This document shows, one piece after another, positions 1 through 6,931 of a stretch of 64,000 nt of DNA. The stretch lies in contig CANRGO010000001.1 in assembly GCA_947630125.1 (NCBI GenBank), positions 1 to 64,000 of the forward strand, read 5' to 3'. Position numbers and translations under genes: made by a program. The notes under the pieces are model-generated. The model worked only from the letters and a program-made list of their open reading frames with translations. It was not told the origin of the DNA and searched no databases. Source of the DNA: an uncultured Lachnospiraceae bacterium (lineage in GTDB: Bacteria; Bacillota; Clostridia; Lachnospirales; Lachnospiraceae). Positions within the stretch are counted from its first letter, which is position 1, and the number at the start of each line of letters is the position of its first letter.

Positions 1-50
1 TCCTGAGTTGGAGGGAGTTTGTTTTGAACAGTTTTTAAGATAAACCAGGG

Positions 51-71
51 GTAGACCAGGGGGACGGTTCT
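51..71 (+). repeat. GGGGACGGTTCT repeat, copy 1
   Basis: A G-rich unit (GTAGACCAG followed by GGGGACGGTTCT) sits upstream of the first gene. The same unit recurs inverted at 127-144 and 1258-1276 and as a cluster at 5803-5945, and I found none elsewhere in the window. A partial copy (AACCAGGGG) immediately precedes it at 43-50. The 12 bases at 60-71 are the exact reverse complement of 133-144, so a read-through transcript could pair them. Similar GGGGACGGTTC repeats are dispersed in many bacterial genomes, and some resemble REP sequences mobilised by RAYT transposases; that link is an inference. Confidence 0.8.
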
Positions 72-102
72 CGGCATACCAGTTTCCTAAATAAAAAAAA
101 TA

Positions 103-111
103 TGTTATGAT
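103..111 (+). promoter_or_regulatory. Possible extended -10 promoter for the diguanylate cyclase gene
   Basis: TG-T-TATGAT matches an extended -10 element 34 bases before the start codon at 145. No convincing -35 hexamer is present at the expected distance, so this is a weak call. A transcript from here would start after repeat copy 1 and include only the inverted copy at the ribosome site. Confidence 0.35.
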
Positions 112-126
112 GAAATATAAAAATGA

Positions 127-144
127 ACCAGGAGAACCGTCCCC
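127..144 (-). repeat. GGGGACGGTTCT repeat, inverted copy serving as ribosome-binding region
   Basis: The sequence ACCAGGAGAACCGTCCCC ends on the base before the ATG at 145. AGGAG at 130-134 lies inside the repeat and is the only Shine-Dalgarno candidate for this gene, 10 bases from the start. The repeat therefore makes up the whole initiation region. An almost identical arrangement precedes the response regulator gene at 1277. Confidence 0.8.
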
Positions 145-1251
145 ATGGTACTTAATTTATATTCGATTACGATATTATTGATTTTGTTATATCAAAGTAA
201 AAAACATGAAGTTCGTTCCTTTACACGGCAAAACAGCTTTTTATGGATGTTAAGGGTGACGATTCTTTTGTTGTGCGCAGATATGTTTAGTAGGATAGTA
301 GATAATTCGAATTTGTTTTATGTGTTTGCTAATCATATTTCAAATTTTCTTTTATTTTCTATGAATTTAGTTGTGCCTTCCCTATGGCTAATCTATGTCT
401 ATGCACATGTATATCAGGAGTATCGAAATGTCTTGCTTTATAAGAAGATATTACTTGGAATCAATCTTTTAAATAATGTAATTTTAATTTTATCTTTAAG
501 AGAGGGTTGGTTTTATTTTATTGATGAACATAATCAATATACCAGAGGTCCTCTTTTTGGAATACCTGTTTTAGGAATGATATTCCTTATTTGCCTTTCC
601 TATGTTATGTTGTTTCTTAAAAGGAAGGAAATTGATTCCTGGCAAGGATTAACCCTTGCTTTATTTCCTTTATTTCCATTAGCTGGAGTATTTTTACAAA
701 TACTTTTTTATGATACTGCATTTATGTTAAACAGCCTTACAATATCAATGTTACTTGTTTTCCTGAATATACAATCAGCTAATTTATATACAGACTATTT
801 GACTGGAATTCATAATCGTAAAAAATTTGAGCTCTATTTATCGGAGCAAATTAAAAATATTACCAGAAACAGAGGGTTTGGAGCCATCTTTTTGGATATC
901 AATCATTTTAAAGTGATCAACGATACCTTTGGTCATGACGCTGGAGACCAGGCCTTACAAACAGCATCACATATCCTTTCGGCATGTCTTCGCAGACAAG
1001 ATTTTATTGCAAGAATTGGCGGAGATGAATTTGCTGTTATTTTGAATGTGGAAAGTCAAAAGGAGTTGGATGAGATTGTTGAACGCATTGATCACTGTGT
1101 AAATTCTTATAATGACAGTCTTCAAATTTCACATCCACTAACCTTTAGTATGGGATACGCTCTTTATGACATAGAAAATCCTTTGAAAAAAGAAGAGTTT
1201 TTGAAATTATTAGACATAAAAATGTACGAAGATAAAAGAAAACATAAGTAA
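145..1251 (+). CDS. Membrane-bound diguanylate cyclase (GGDEF)
   Basis: The protein is predicted to make cyclic di-GMP from two GTP. Residues 1-210 hold about six hydrophobic segments, a membrane sensor-like region I cannot assign to a named family. A GGDEF domain fills residues 215-368. The catalytic GGDEF motif is intact at 292-296, and an RxxD inhibitory site (RRQD, 283-286) lies exactly five residues upstream, so an active, product-inhibited enzyme is expected. There is no EAL domain. The ATG at 145 directly follows the repeat-borne AGGAG. The response regulator starts 25 bases after the stop, again through a repeat copy, so this gene may be co-transcribed with the two-component/ABC module, although c-di-GMP genes are not usual partners of Bce modules. 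Confidence 0.93.
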   Translation: MVLNLYSITILLILLYQSKKHEVRSFTRQNSFLWMLRVTILLLCADMFSRIVDNSNLFYVFANHISNFLLFSMNLVVPSLWLIYVYAHVYQEYRNVLLYKKILLGINLLNNVILILSLREGWFYFIDEHNQYTRGPLFGIPVLGMIFLICLSYVMLFLKRKEIDSWQGLTLALFPLFPLAGVFLQILFYDTAFMLNSLTISMLLVFLNIQSANLYTDYLTGIHNRKKFELYLSEQIKNITRNRGFGAIFLDINHFKVINDTFGHDAGDQALQTASHILSACLRRQDFIARIGGDEFAVILNVESQKELDEIVERIDHCVNSYNDSLQISHPLTFSMGYALYDIENPLKKEEFLKLLDIKMYEDKRKHK

Positions 1252-1257
1252 AAGTAT

Positions 1258-1276
1258 ACCAGGAGAACCGTCCCCC
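1258..1276 (-). repeat. GGGGACGGTTCT repeat, inverted copy serving as ribosome-binding region
   Basis: ACCAGGAGAACCGTCCCCC fills most of the gap between two genes and ends on the base before the ATG at 1277. AGGAG at 1261-1265 is the Shine-Dalgarno, 11 bases from the start. Compared with the copy at 127-144 it has one extra C; otherwise the two are identical over 18 bases. Confidence 0.8.
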
Positions 1277-1969
1277 ATGTATAAAATTTTGATTGTAGAA
1301 GATGAACAGGTGATTGCGGAAGAAGTTTGTAAATATTTGATGAAATGGGGTTACCAGGCAGAATATGTGCGAGATTTTCAACATGTTAGCAAGGAAGTTT
1401 TGGAAGCAGAACCGCATCTTATTTTGATGGATATTAATTTGCCTTATTTTAATGGGCATTATTGGTGTGGGCAGATTCGCCAATTTTCCAGTGTTCCTAT
1501 TTTGTTTTTGTCCTCAGCCACAGACAATATGAATATTGTTATGGCGGTACACATGGGTGGGGATGATTTTTTGGCAAAGCCTTTTGATTTAGAGATTCTG
1601 TTGGCTAAAGTACAGGCTCTTTTAAGAAGGAGTTACGCATTTTCAGGGCAGACAGCTGTTTTGGAGTGTGAGGGAGTAATTTTAGATTTGCAGGATGCAT
1701 CTTTTATATTTGAGCAGAAAAAAATAGAACTAACTAAAAATGAATTTAAGATTTTGCAGCTTTTATTTGAAAATAAGAATCGGACTGTTTCCAGGGAAGA
1801 GATTATGAAACGTTTATGGGACAACGAGTGTTTTGTGGATGATAATACGCTGTCAGTAAATATGAATCGTCTTCGAAAAAAACTGGAAGGTGTGGGTTTA
1901 GAGCATTTTATTAAAACAAAAAAAGGAATGGGGTATTCGATTGAAAAAGAACATCACCTATCTGATTGA
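1277..1969 (+). CDS. OmpR-family response regulator (BceR-like)
   Basis: A cytoplasmic DNA-binding response regulator of 230 residues. The receiver domain (1-118) has the acidic pair at E8/D9, phosphoacceptor D52, the S79/S80 switch region and K101. A winged-helix output domain follows (about 128-225). Its histidine kinase overlaps its 3' end by 29 bases, and an ABC transporter of the BceAB type lies directly downstream. In Bce modules such a regulator switches on the transporter genes when cell-wall-active peptides are present. The effector role is inferred from gene order. The start uses the repeat-embedded AGGAG. Confidence 0.93.
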   Translation: MYKILIVEDEQVIAEEVCKYLMKWGYQAEYVRDFQHVSKEVLEAEPHLILMDINLPYFNGHYWCGQIRQFSSVPILFLSSATDNMNIVMAVHMGGDDFLAKPFDLEILLAKVQALLRRSYAFSGQTAVLECEGVILDLQDASFIFEQKKIELTKNEFKILQLLFENKNRTVSREEIMKRLWDNECFVDDNTLSVNMNRLRKKLEGVGLEHFIKTKKGMGYSIEKEHHLSD

Positions 1970-2960
1970 TTTTATAAGGGAAAAAGCAGCCATTGGCATC
2001 CTGTATTTACTGACCATTGGCTTTTTTTTGATTGTGGGATATTTGGATCATGTTGAGAATTTAAGAAAACTTCTTTATGCTATGGTACTAACCACTTTCT
2101 TTTGGAGTTTTGCAGCATTTCTGTCATTTTCTAATTACCGAAAAAAACGACTGATATTAAATCAAAAACAATTGTATTTACTAGAAGAATGGGAGCAAAA
2201 CCCAGATGTTTTTTTAGATTTAACAGAACAATCTACGACTGCTTTGGAAGCAGAATATCAAAAAATCTTTTTGGATATGCAAGAAAAAAATCAGAATTTA
2301 TTAAAAGAAACAGAAAAAAAGCAAATGGAGCGTAATGATTATTTTCTGCTTTGGACCCATCAAATAAAAACGCCTATGGCAGCCCTTAGGCTTTTACTGG
2401 AACAAAGAGAAGATTCCATGAATTTAAAACAGGAACTGTTTAAAATAGAACAATATGTGGATATGATGCTTCAGTATCAGAGATTATCCGACATTTCTAA
2501 TGATTTGCTTTTAAAGGAAGAAGAATTAGGAAACTTAATTCGTCGTGCTGTAAAAAAGTTTGGAATTATTTTTATACAAAAAGGAATTCGCTTAGACTTA
2601 GCAGAGTTTGAGAGTAAAATTGTAACAGATCAAAAATGGTTTTGCTTTGCAATAGAGCAGATTTTATCGAATAGTTTGAAGTACAGTGATGGAGGAAGCA
2701 TACGGATTTACCTGACAGATCAAGAAACAGGAAAGCTCACACTTTGTATAGAAGACGAAGGCAGTGGAATAAAGGCAGAAGATCTTCCAAGAATTTTTGA
2801 ACGAGGTTTTACTGGGTATAATGGTAGAGGCAGTGCCAAATCTACGGGGATTGGACTTTTTATGTGTAAACAGATTCTAGATAAACTAGGATTTGAAATT
2901 TGGGTTCATAGTGAAGAAGGTAAAGGTACTAAGGTTTATTTGAATCTTACAAAAATGTAA
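1941..2960 (+). CDS. Sensor histidine kinase, intramembrane-sensing (BceS-like)
   Basis: A 339-residue kinase with two N-terminal membrane segments (about 17-33 and 45-63) joined by a very short outside loop. This is typical of intramembrane-sensing kinases that read the flux of a partner ABC transporter rather than a ligand. The H box contains H140 (WTHQIKTP), the N box N244, and the glycine-rich boxes lie at 272-277 and 301-306; all look intact. The start is a TTG at 1941 inside the regulator gene, with GGGGT at 1930-1934 as a weak ribosome site. The overlap indicates translational coupling to the response regulator. Confidence 0.92.
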   Translation: MKKNITYLIDFIREKAAIGILYLLTIGFFLIVGYLDHVENLRKLLYAMVLTTFFWSFAAFLSFSNYRKKRLILNQKQLYLLEEWEQNPDVFLDLTEQSTTALEAEYQKIFLDMQEKNQNLLKETEKKQMERNDYFLLWTHQIKTPMAALRLLLEQREDSMNLKQELFKIEQYVDMMLQYQRLSDISNDLLLKEEELGNLIRRAVKKFGIIFIQKGIRLDLAEFESKIVTDQKWFCFAIEQILSNSLKYSDGGSIRIYLTDQETGKLTLCIEDEGSGIKAEDLPRIFERGFTGYNGRGSAKSTGIGLFMCKQILDKLGFEIWVHSEEGKGTKVYLNLTKM

Positions 2961-2970
2961 GTTTGGAAGA

Positions 2971-3011
2971 GGAAATGTAAGGCAGATGAATGGCACTACA
3001 CTTCCTTTTTT
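2971..3011 (+). terminator. Hairpin with T-run between kinase and ABC genes
   Basis: GGAAATGTA at 2971-2979 pairs, with one mismatch, with TACACTTCC at 2997-3005, followed by six T residues at 3006-3011. It could terminate or attenuate transcription ahead of the transporter genes, allowing the sensor genes and the transporter genes to be expressed at different levels. I could not pick a separate promoter for the transporter in the short remaining gap. Confidence 0.5.
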
Positions 3012-3052
3012 GTTATCCTAAATGCATCAAATGAATGATGAGGAGAGAACAT

Positions 3053-3823
3053 ATGGCTTTATTAGAAGTGATTAATTTAAAAAAAGTATATACTACCCGA
3101 TTAGGTGGAACAAAAGTACAGGCCCTAGATCAGGTTAATTTTACGGTTGAAAAAGGAGAATATGTAGCAATCATGGGGGAATCTGGTTCGGGAAAAACCA
3201 CACTACTTAATTTGATGGCATCCCTTGACAGACCTACTTCGGGGCAGATTATTTTAAATGGTATTAACATGGAAACCATGAAACAAAAACAATTATGCGG
3301 ATTTCGTAGAGAACATTTAGGCTTTGTATTTCAGGATTTTAATTTATTGGATTCCCTGACGTTAAAGGATAATATTTTCCTGCCCTTGGTTTTGTCAGGA
3401 AAAGACTATACGGACATGGCTCAACGACTTTTACCCTTAGCAAATAAATTGGCGATTTCTGACATTTTGGAAAAATATCCATATGAAGTTTCAGGAGGAC
3501 AAAAACAGCGTGCAGCGGTTGCCAGAGCCTTGATCACAAATCCACAGATACTTCTGGCAGATGAACCAACGGGTGCACTGGATTCAAAGGCATCAGACCA
3601 GTTGCTTAAGATTTTTTCGGAAGTAAACAAAGATGGTCAAACTATTTTCATGGTTACTCATAGTGTGCAAGCTGCCAGTCGTGCAGGACGAGTGTTGTTT
3701 ATCAAAGACGGCTGTGTGTTTCATCAGATATATCGAGGAACATCTTCCAATGAAGAGATGTATCGAAAAATTACAGATAGTCTAACTGTAATACAAACTA
3801 AAAAGCAGGAAGAGGTGTCATAA
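3053..3823 (+). CDS. ABC transporter ATPase (BceA-like)
   Basis: ATP-binding subunit, 256 residues from the chosen start, of a peptide-antibiotic sensing and resistance transporter. Walker A (GESGSGKTT), the signature (VSGGQKQR) and Walker B (LLADEPTGALD) are complete. It resembles the MacB/LolD/BceA group rather than importers. The ATG at 3053 is preferred over an in-frame ATG at 3035 because AGGAG at 3041-3045 stands seven bases before it. The permease gene begins on the base after its stop codon. The upstream regulator and kinase make a BceRS-BceAB-type module likely. The substrate is unknown; bacitracin-like or lantibiotic peptides are typical of the family. Confidence 0.93.
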   Translation: MALLEVINLKKVYTTRLGGTKVQALDQVNFTVEKGEYVAIMGESGSGKTTLLNLMASLDRPTSGQIILNGINMETMKQKQLCGFRREHLGFVFQDFNLLDSLTLKDNIFLPLVLSGKDYTDMAQRLLPLANKLAISDILEKYPYEVSGGQKQRAAVARALITNPQILLADEPTGALDSKASDQLLKIFSEVNKDGQTIFMVTHSVQAASRAGRVLFIKDGCVFHQIYRGTSSNEEMYRKITDSLTVIQTKKQEEVS

Positions 3824-5806
3824 ATGAAGCAGAAGAAAAAAATCCTTCCAGCCTTAGCGATTGGCAATATTCTGAAAAATAAAGCAACCTACGTTCCCTA
3901 CCTTGGTGTAAGTATTTTTGCGATGTTTACGTATTTTGTTTTTGACCTGATTCTAAAAAATGATGTGATGCAGTCCATACCGAGAGCAACCTATGCAATG
4001 GTTTTGGTACAAATTGGCTTTTTTCTACTTGGAATTATCATGATTCCTTTTTTATACTACACTAATAGTTTTTTGATCAAACGTAGAAAAAAAGAACTGG
4101 GTCTCTATAGCATCCTGGGAATGGAAAAAAAGCACATTGGAATCATGATGTTTTTTGAGAGCATACTTATTTATGTAATTGTTTTAGTTGTAGCGATTGT
4201 TCTGGGATTGTTATTTTCAAAATTGATATTTTTATTGTTACTAAATATGGCAAAAATAACAGTTGATGCATCTTTTTCAATAAGTCCGAAAGCGATTGTG
4301 GACAGTATTATTTTTTATGCCTTGATTACCGGAATTAATCTTTTTGTGAATTTAATTCAGGTTGGAAAAGCGAATCCAGCAGAATTAATGAGTGAAGCAA
4401 AGGGTGGAGAAAAAGAGCCAAAACATCTTTTCATACTTAGTTTGATCGGGATCCTGATGATTGGCTATGGTTACTACTTGGCAGTCTTTGCGAAAATAAA
4501 TAGTGAAATTTTTCTGGATTTCTTTTTGGCAGTACTGCTTGTTATCATCGGAACATATTTTGTATTTACCAGTGGAAGCATAGCGATTTTAAAAAGAATG
4601 AAGAAAAACACGAAAAAATATTACCAGGGGGCGAATTTTATAACGGTTTCAGGCATGTTATATCGCATGAAAAAAAATGGTGCCAGCCTATCCAATATCT
4701 GTATATTTGCTACCATGGTTATGATAACAGTTATTTGTACCATTTCTATCTATTTTGGAATGGATTCTATTATTTCATTTAAGTATCCAAGAGATATTGT
4801 AGTTGATTTTATTGGAGCTGATGAGACAGTTGTAGTAAACCTTGAAAAAATATTGACAGAAGAAGAATCTATGTATCAAATGAGTCCAAAAGATAACCTT
4901 TATTATCAATATAAAAAACTGTTTCTGACAAAAGAAGGCTCAAATTTTAGAATCACAAAAGATGATGATAATTATGGGAATCGAACTTCTTTGATTTTAA
5001 TGACCGCAGCGGAATATCAGAGATTATCTGGAAATAGCGTAAACCTCTCAGATAAGGAAGTATTGTTCTACTCAACCGGTGCTGATTATGCAGAGAATAC
5101 AGTGGAACTAGCAGGTATGACATTTACCATTCAGAAAGAATTCCAGGATTTTATAATTGGAAGAAAAGAAAAAAATAATGTTTATGAAGCCTATTATGTA
5201 ACAATCGTCAAAGATGCTTCGGTGATGGATGAAATCTCTGCATTTTATGGACTAAATGGTGGACCTGAAAATATAAGCAGCATCTATACCTTTTCCTTCG
5301 ACGGCAGTGATGAAGAGATTGCATCATTTAGTCAGTCCGTTTATGAAAAAGTTGCCGCCTTGCCTGGATTCGCAGGGTACACGAATTACAATGAAGAGCA
5401 GCTTCAGGTGCAATCTATGTATGGTGGACTTATGTTTATTGGTGTCTTTTTCGGAAGTATCTTTTTCATCTGTTTAATCATAATTATGTATTATAAACAA
5501 ATAACAGAAGGCTTTGAAGATCAGAAGAATTTTGAGATTATGCAGAAAGTTGGCATGAGTGATGAAGAAATAAGAATGACCATTAAAAAACAAATAAGAC
5601 TTGTCTTTGCACTTCCTTTAGTTGGAGCAATTGTTCATACTTTGGTTGGTATGCAAATGGTTACCATGTTGATGGGTGTTATCTGGATGTTTGAACTTGA
5701 ACTAATCATCATTTGTACGGTTGGAATATTGCTTTTATTTGCTCTTTTTTATGGATATAGCTATAAAAAGACAGCCAAGGCATATTATAAAATCGTGAAG
5801 ATGTAG
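3824..5806 (+). CDS. ABC transporter permease, FtsX/BceB family
   Basis: A 660-residue membrane subunit. It has an N-terminal membrane segment, an FtsX-type helix group (about 55-300), a large extracytoplasmic domain (roughly 315-530) and three C-terminal helices. This is the ten-helix plan and usual length of BceB permeases, in which the large domain is thought to contact the target peptide or the lipid II complex. It starts directly after the ATPase stop, with AGGAAGAGGTG upstream. The TAG stop is unusual in being the first bases of a GGGGACGGTTCT repeat copy (5804 onwards). The end of the gene therefore coincides with the edge of the repeat cluster, and its native C-terminus may have been altered by the insertion. 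Confidence 0.92.
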   Translation: MKQKKKILPALAIGNILKNKATYVPYLGVSIFAMFTYFVFDLILKNDVMQSIPRATYAMVLVQIGFFLLGIIMIPFLYYTNSFLIKRRKKELGLYSILGMEKKHIGIMMFFESILIYVIVLVVAIVLGLLFSKLIFLLLLNMAKITVDASFSISPKAIVDSIIFYALITGINLFVNLIQVGKANPAELMSEAKGGEKEPKHLFILSLIGILMIGYGYYLAVFAKINSEIFLDFFLAVLLVIIGTYFVFTSGSIAILKRMKKNTKKYYQGANFITVSGMLYRMKKNGASLSNICIFATMVMITVICTISIYFGMDSIISFKYPRDIVVDFIGADETVVVNLEKILTEEESMYQMSPKDNLYYQYKKLFLTKEGSNFRITKDDDNYGNRTSLILMTAAEYQRLSGNSVNLSDKEVLFYSTGADYAENTVELAGMTFTIQKEFQDFIIGRKEKNNVYEAYYVTIVKDASVMDEISAFYGLNGGPENISSIYTFSFDGSDEEIASFSQSVYEKVAALPGFAGYTNYNEEQLQVQSMYGGLMFIGVFFGSIFFICLIIIMYYKQITEGFEDQKNFEIMQKVGMSDEEIRMTIKKQIRLVFALPLVGAIVHTLVGMQMVTMLMGVIWMFELELIIICTVGILLLFALFYGYSYKKTAKAYYKIVKM

Positions 5807-5945
5807 ACCAGGGGGACGGTTCTTGTGGTACAGGGCAGGGGGCAGGCCAGGGGGACGGTTCTTGTGGCATAGGGGAAGATTCACCCCCTATGCCACAAGA
5901 ACCGTCCCCCTGGTCTACCCAAAAACCGTCCCCCTGGTCTGGTCT
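5803..5945. repeat. Cluster of four GGGGACGGTTCT repeats forming a long hairpin
   Basis: Two direct copies (5803-5828 and 5847-5870) face two inverted copies (5893-5918 and about 5922-5944). The arms 5847-5875 and 5885-5913 are perfect 29-base reverse complements around a nine-base loop. Copy 5803-5828 is also a perfect 26-base complement of 5893-5918, so alternative foldings exist. The cluster begins within the stop codon of the permease gene and ends nine bases before a consensus promoter. It is G/C-rich in an AT-rich genome. It probably acts as a strong transcript end, or marks repeat-mediated rearrangement. Confidence 0.85.
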
Positions 5946-5953
5946 ATCCCCCC

Positions 5954-5982
5954 TTGACAATCCATCCTCTTGGTACTATTAT
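5954..5982 (+). promoter_or_regulatory. Sigma-A promoter
   Basis: TTGACA (5954-5959), a 17-base spacer and TATTAT (5977-5982) form a near-perfect vegetative promoter directly after the repeat cluster. It reads into the small gene at 6035 and rules out upstream start codons within it. Confidence 0.85.
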
Positions 5983-6034
5983 GATAACAAGTATTTACGA
6001 AAATGTATTATTTTATCCGATGGGGGTATCAAGT

Positions 6035-6280
6035 ATGTTAAATCAAAACAAAGAATTTATAGGAATTATGAAAAAATTTGCAGCATCAGAATGGGATGTG
6101 ATTGATGGAATATCAAGAGCATTTTTAGACGCTGTAGAAGAAGAGGAAATCGTGGATGATGATTTTCTGATGGAATTACAAGAAGCAATTGAAGAAGCCG
6201 ACCGAGTGTGCGGCAGCTGTGGATGCGAATATGATCCCCTTTATAAAAGAGCATTGGAATTAATTGGTGACTTCACCTAA
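6035..6280 (+). CDS. Small acidic protein with Cys cluster, unknown function
   Basis: An 81-residue protein I do not recognise. It is strongly acidic in the middle (EEEEIVDDD) and carries a CGSCGC motif near the C-terminus that could bind a metal ion. There is no signal peptide or membrane segment. The ATG at 6035 is chosen because the promoter at 5954-5982 would start RNA near 5989 and because GGGGGT at 6022-6027 stands eight bases before it; an ATG at 6020 is the alternative and lacks a ribosome site. The gene has its own promoter and terminator, so it is a monocistronic unit between the Bce module and the peptide-import run. Confidence 0.7.
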   Translation: MLNQNKEFIGIMKKFAASEWDVIDGISRAFLDAVEEEEIVDDDFLMELQEAIEEADRVCGSCGCEYDPLYKRALELIGDFT

Positions 6281-6284
6281 TAAG

Positions 6285-6319
6285 AAAACGTTCTGGCAAT
6301 ATCGCCCAGAGCGTTTTTT
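6285..6319 (+). terminator. Rho-independent terminator
   Basis: AAAACGTTCTGG at 6285-6296 pairs with CCAGAGCGTTTT (one G-T pair) around a nine-base loop, and a T-run ends at 6319. It closes the small acidic gene. Confidence 0.85.
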
Positions 6320-6341
6320 CTTATATTTTTTAAAATAAAGA

Positions 6342-6369
6342 TTGACATTCTGTGAAAAAGTTATATCAT
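6342..6369 (+). promoter_or_regulatory. Sigma-A promoter of the peptide-import gene run
   Basis: TTGACA at 6342-6347 and TATCAT at 6364-6369 are separated by 16 bases. It lies 43 bases before the DUF4395 gene start and is the only clear promoter I see before the long co-directional run that follows. Confidence 0.7.
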
Positions 6370-6411
6370 AGTAAACAAATAGGAATTGTATGCTATGGAG
6401 GAGGAATGAAT

Positions 6412-6891
6412 ATGTCAATCAATTTATCTTGTCCTATATCGGGAGAACAAAGAGATCAAACAGTGGTTAGAATCGTTGCTGGACTGGTTTTTGGTATCTC
6501 TCTTTTATCACTATTATTAAGCTTTACTCAAAATGTGTTGCTATCAGGCCTTATATTATCGCTTCTTGCTTTTGATTTTTTGGTGAGAGCCTTTATGAAA
6601 CCAAAGTACAGCATCCTTGCTTTTCTTGGAAGAATCATAGCCAGAGCCTTTGGTTTTCAGAGCCGTATGGTAGATGCAGCAGCAAAAATATTTGCAGCAA
6701 GAATCGGAGTTTTATTTTCCGCTTCGTCAGCTCTTTTATTTTTATTTCAGCAACAGACAGCAGGTCAGGTAGTTCTATTTATTTTAATTTTTTGCGCTGG
6801 CTTAGAATTTATAGTAGAATTTTGTCTGGGTTGTTATGTATATGGATTATTACCTAGAAAAATTGGTAATCTATTATCCAAAAGTTTTTAA
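6412..6891 (+). CDS. DUF4395 family membrane protein
   Basis: A 159-residue protein matching the DUF4395 pattern: an N-terminal CP motif, paired hydrophobic helices, a DFLVRAF-like segment, an AAKIFAARIG stretch and a C-terminal CLGCYVYG with paired cysteines. About four membrane segments are predicted. The family function is not established; members often sit beside thiol-redox or rhodanese genes, and the conserved cysteines fit such a role. GGAGGAGG at 6397-6404 places the start at the ATG at 6412 rather than the ATG at 6406. It leads the peptide-importer gene run by 40 bases, so it is probably co-transcribed. Confidence 0.82.
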   Translation: MSINLSCPISGEQRDQTVVRIVAGLVFGISLLSLLLSFTQNVLLSGLILSLLAFDFLVRAFMKPKYSILAFLGRIIARAFGFQSRMVDAAAKIFAARIGVLFSASSALLFLFQQQTAGQVVLFILIFCAGLEFIVEFCLGCYVYGLLPRKIGNLLSKSF

Positions 6892-6931
6892 ATATAATTG
6901 TAAATCAGACATCCAAGGAGGAAATGAAAAC

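Noticed and set aside
1145..1483. Minus-strand frame of 112 codons opposite the GGDEF and regulator genes
   Set aside because: It lies antisense to two well-supported genes, has no ribosome site and no recognisable motif.
3012..3052. Regulator-dependent promoter directly before the BceAB-like genes
   Set aside because: Only about 40 bases remain after the hairpin, and no -35/-10 pair or regulator inverted repeat could be picked with confidence.
5803..5945. CRISPR-like array
   Set aside because: Copies are inverted relative to each other, spacers are irregular and short, and no cas genes are present.
5709..5960. Minus-strand Pro/Ser-rich reading frame of 83 codons
   Set aside because: It is a translation of the G-rich repeat cluster; its composition reflects the repeats and it has no ribosome site.
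5890..6105. Plus-strand frame beginning inside the repeat cluster
   Set aside because: It runs through the consensus promoter at 5954-5982 and overlaps the better-supported gene starting at 6035.
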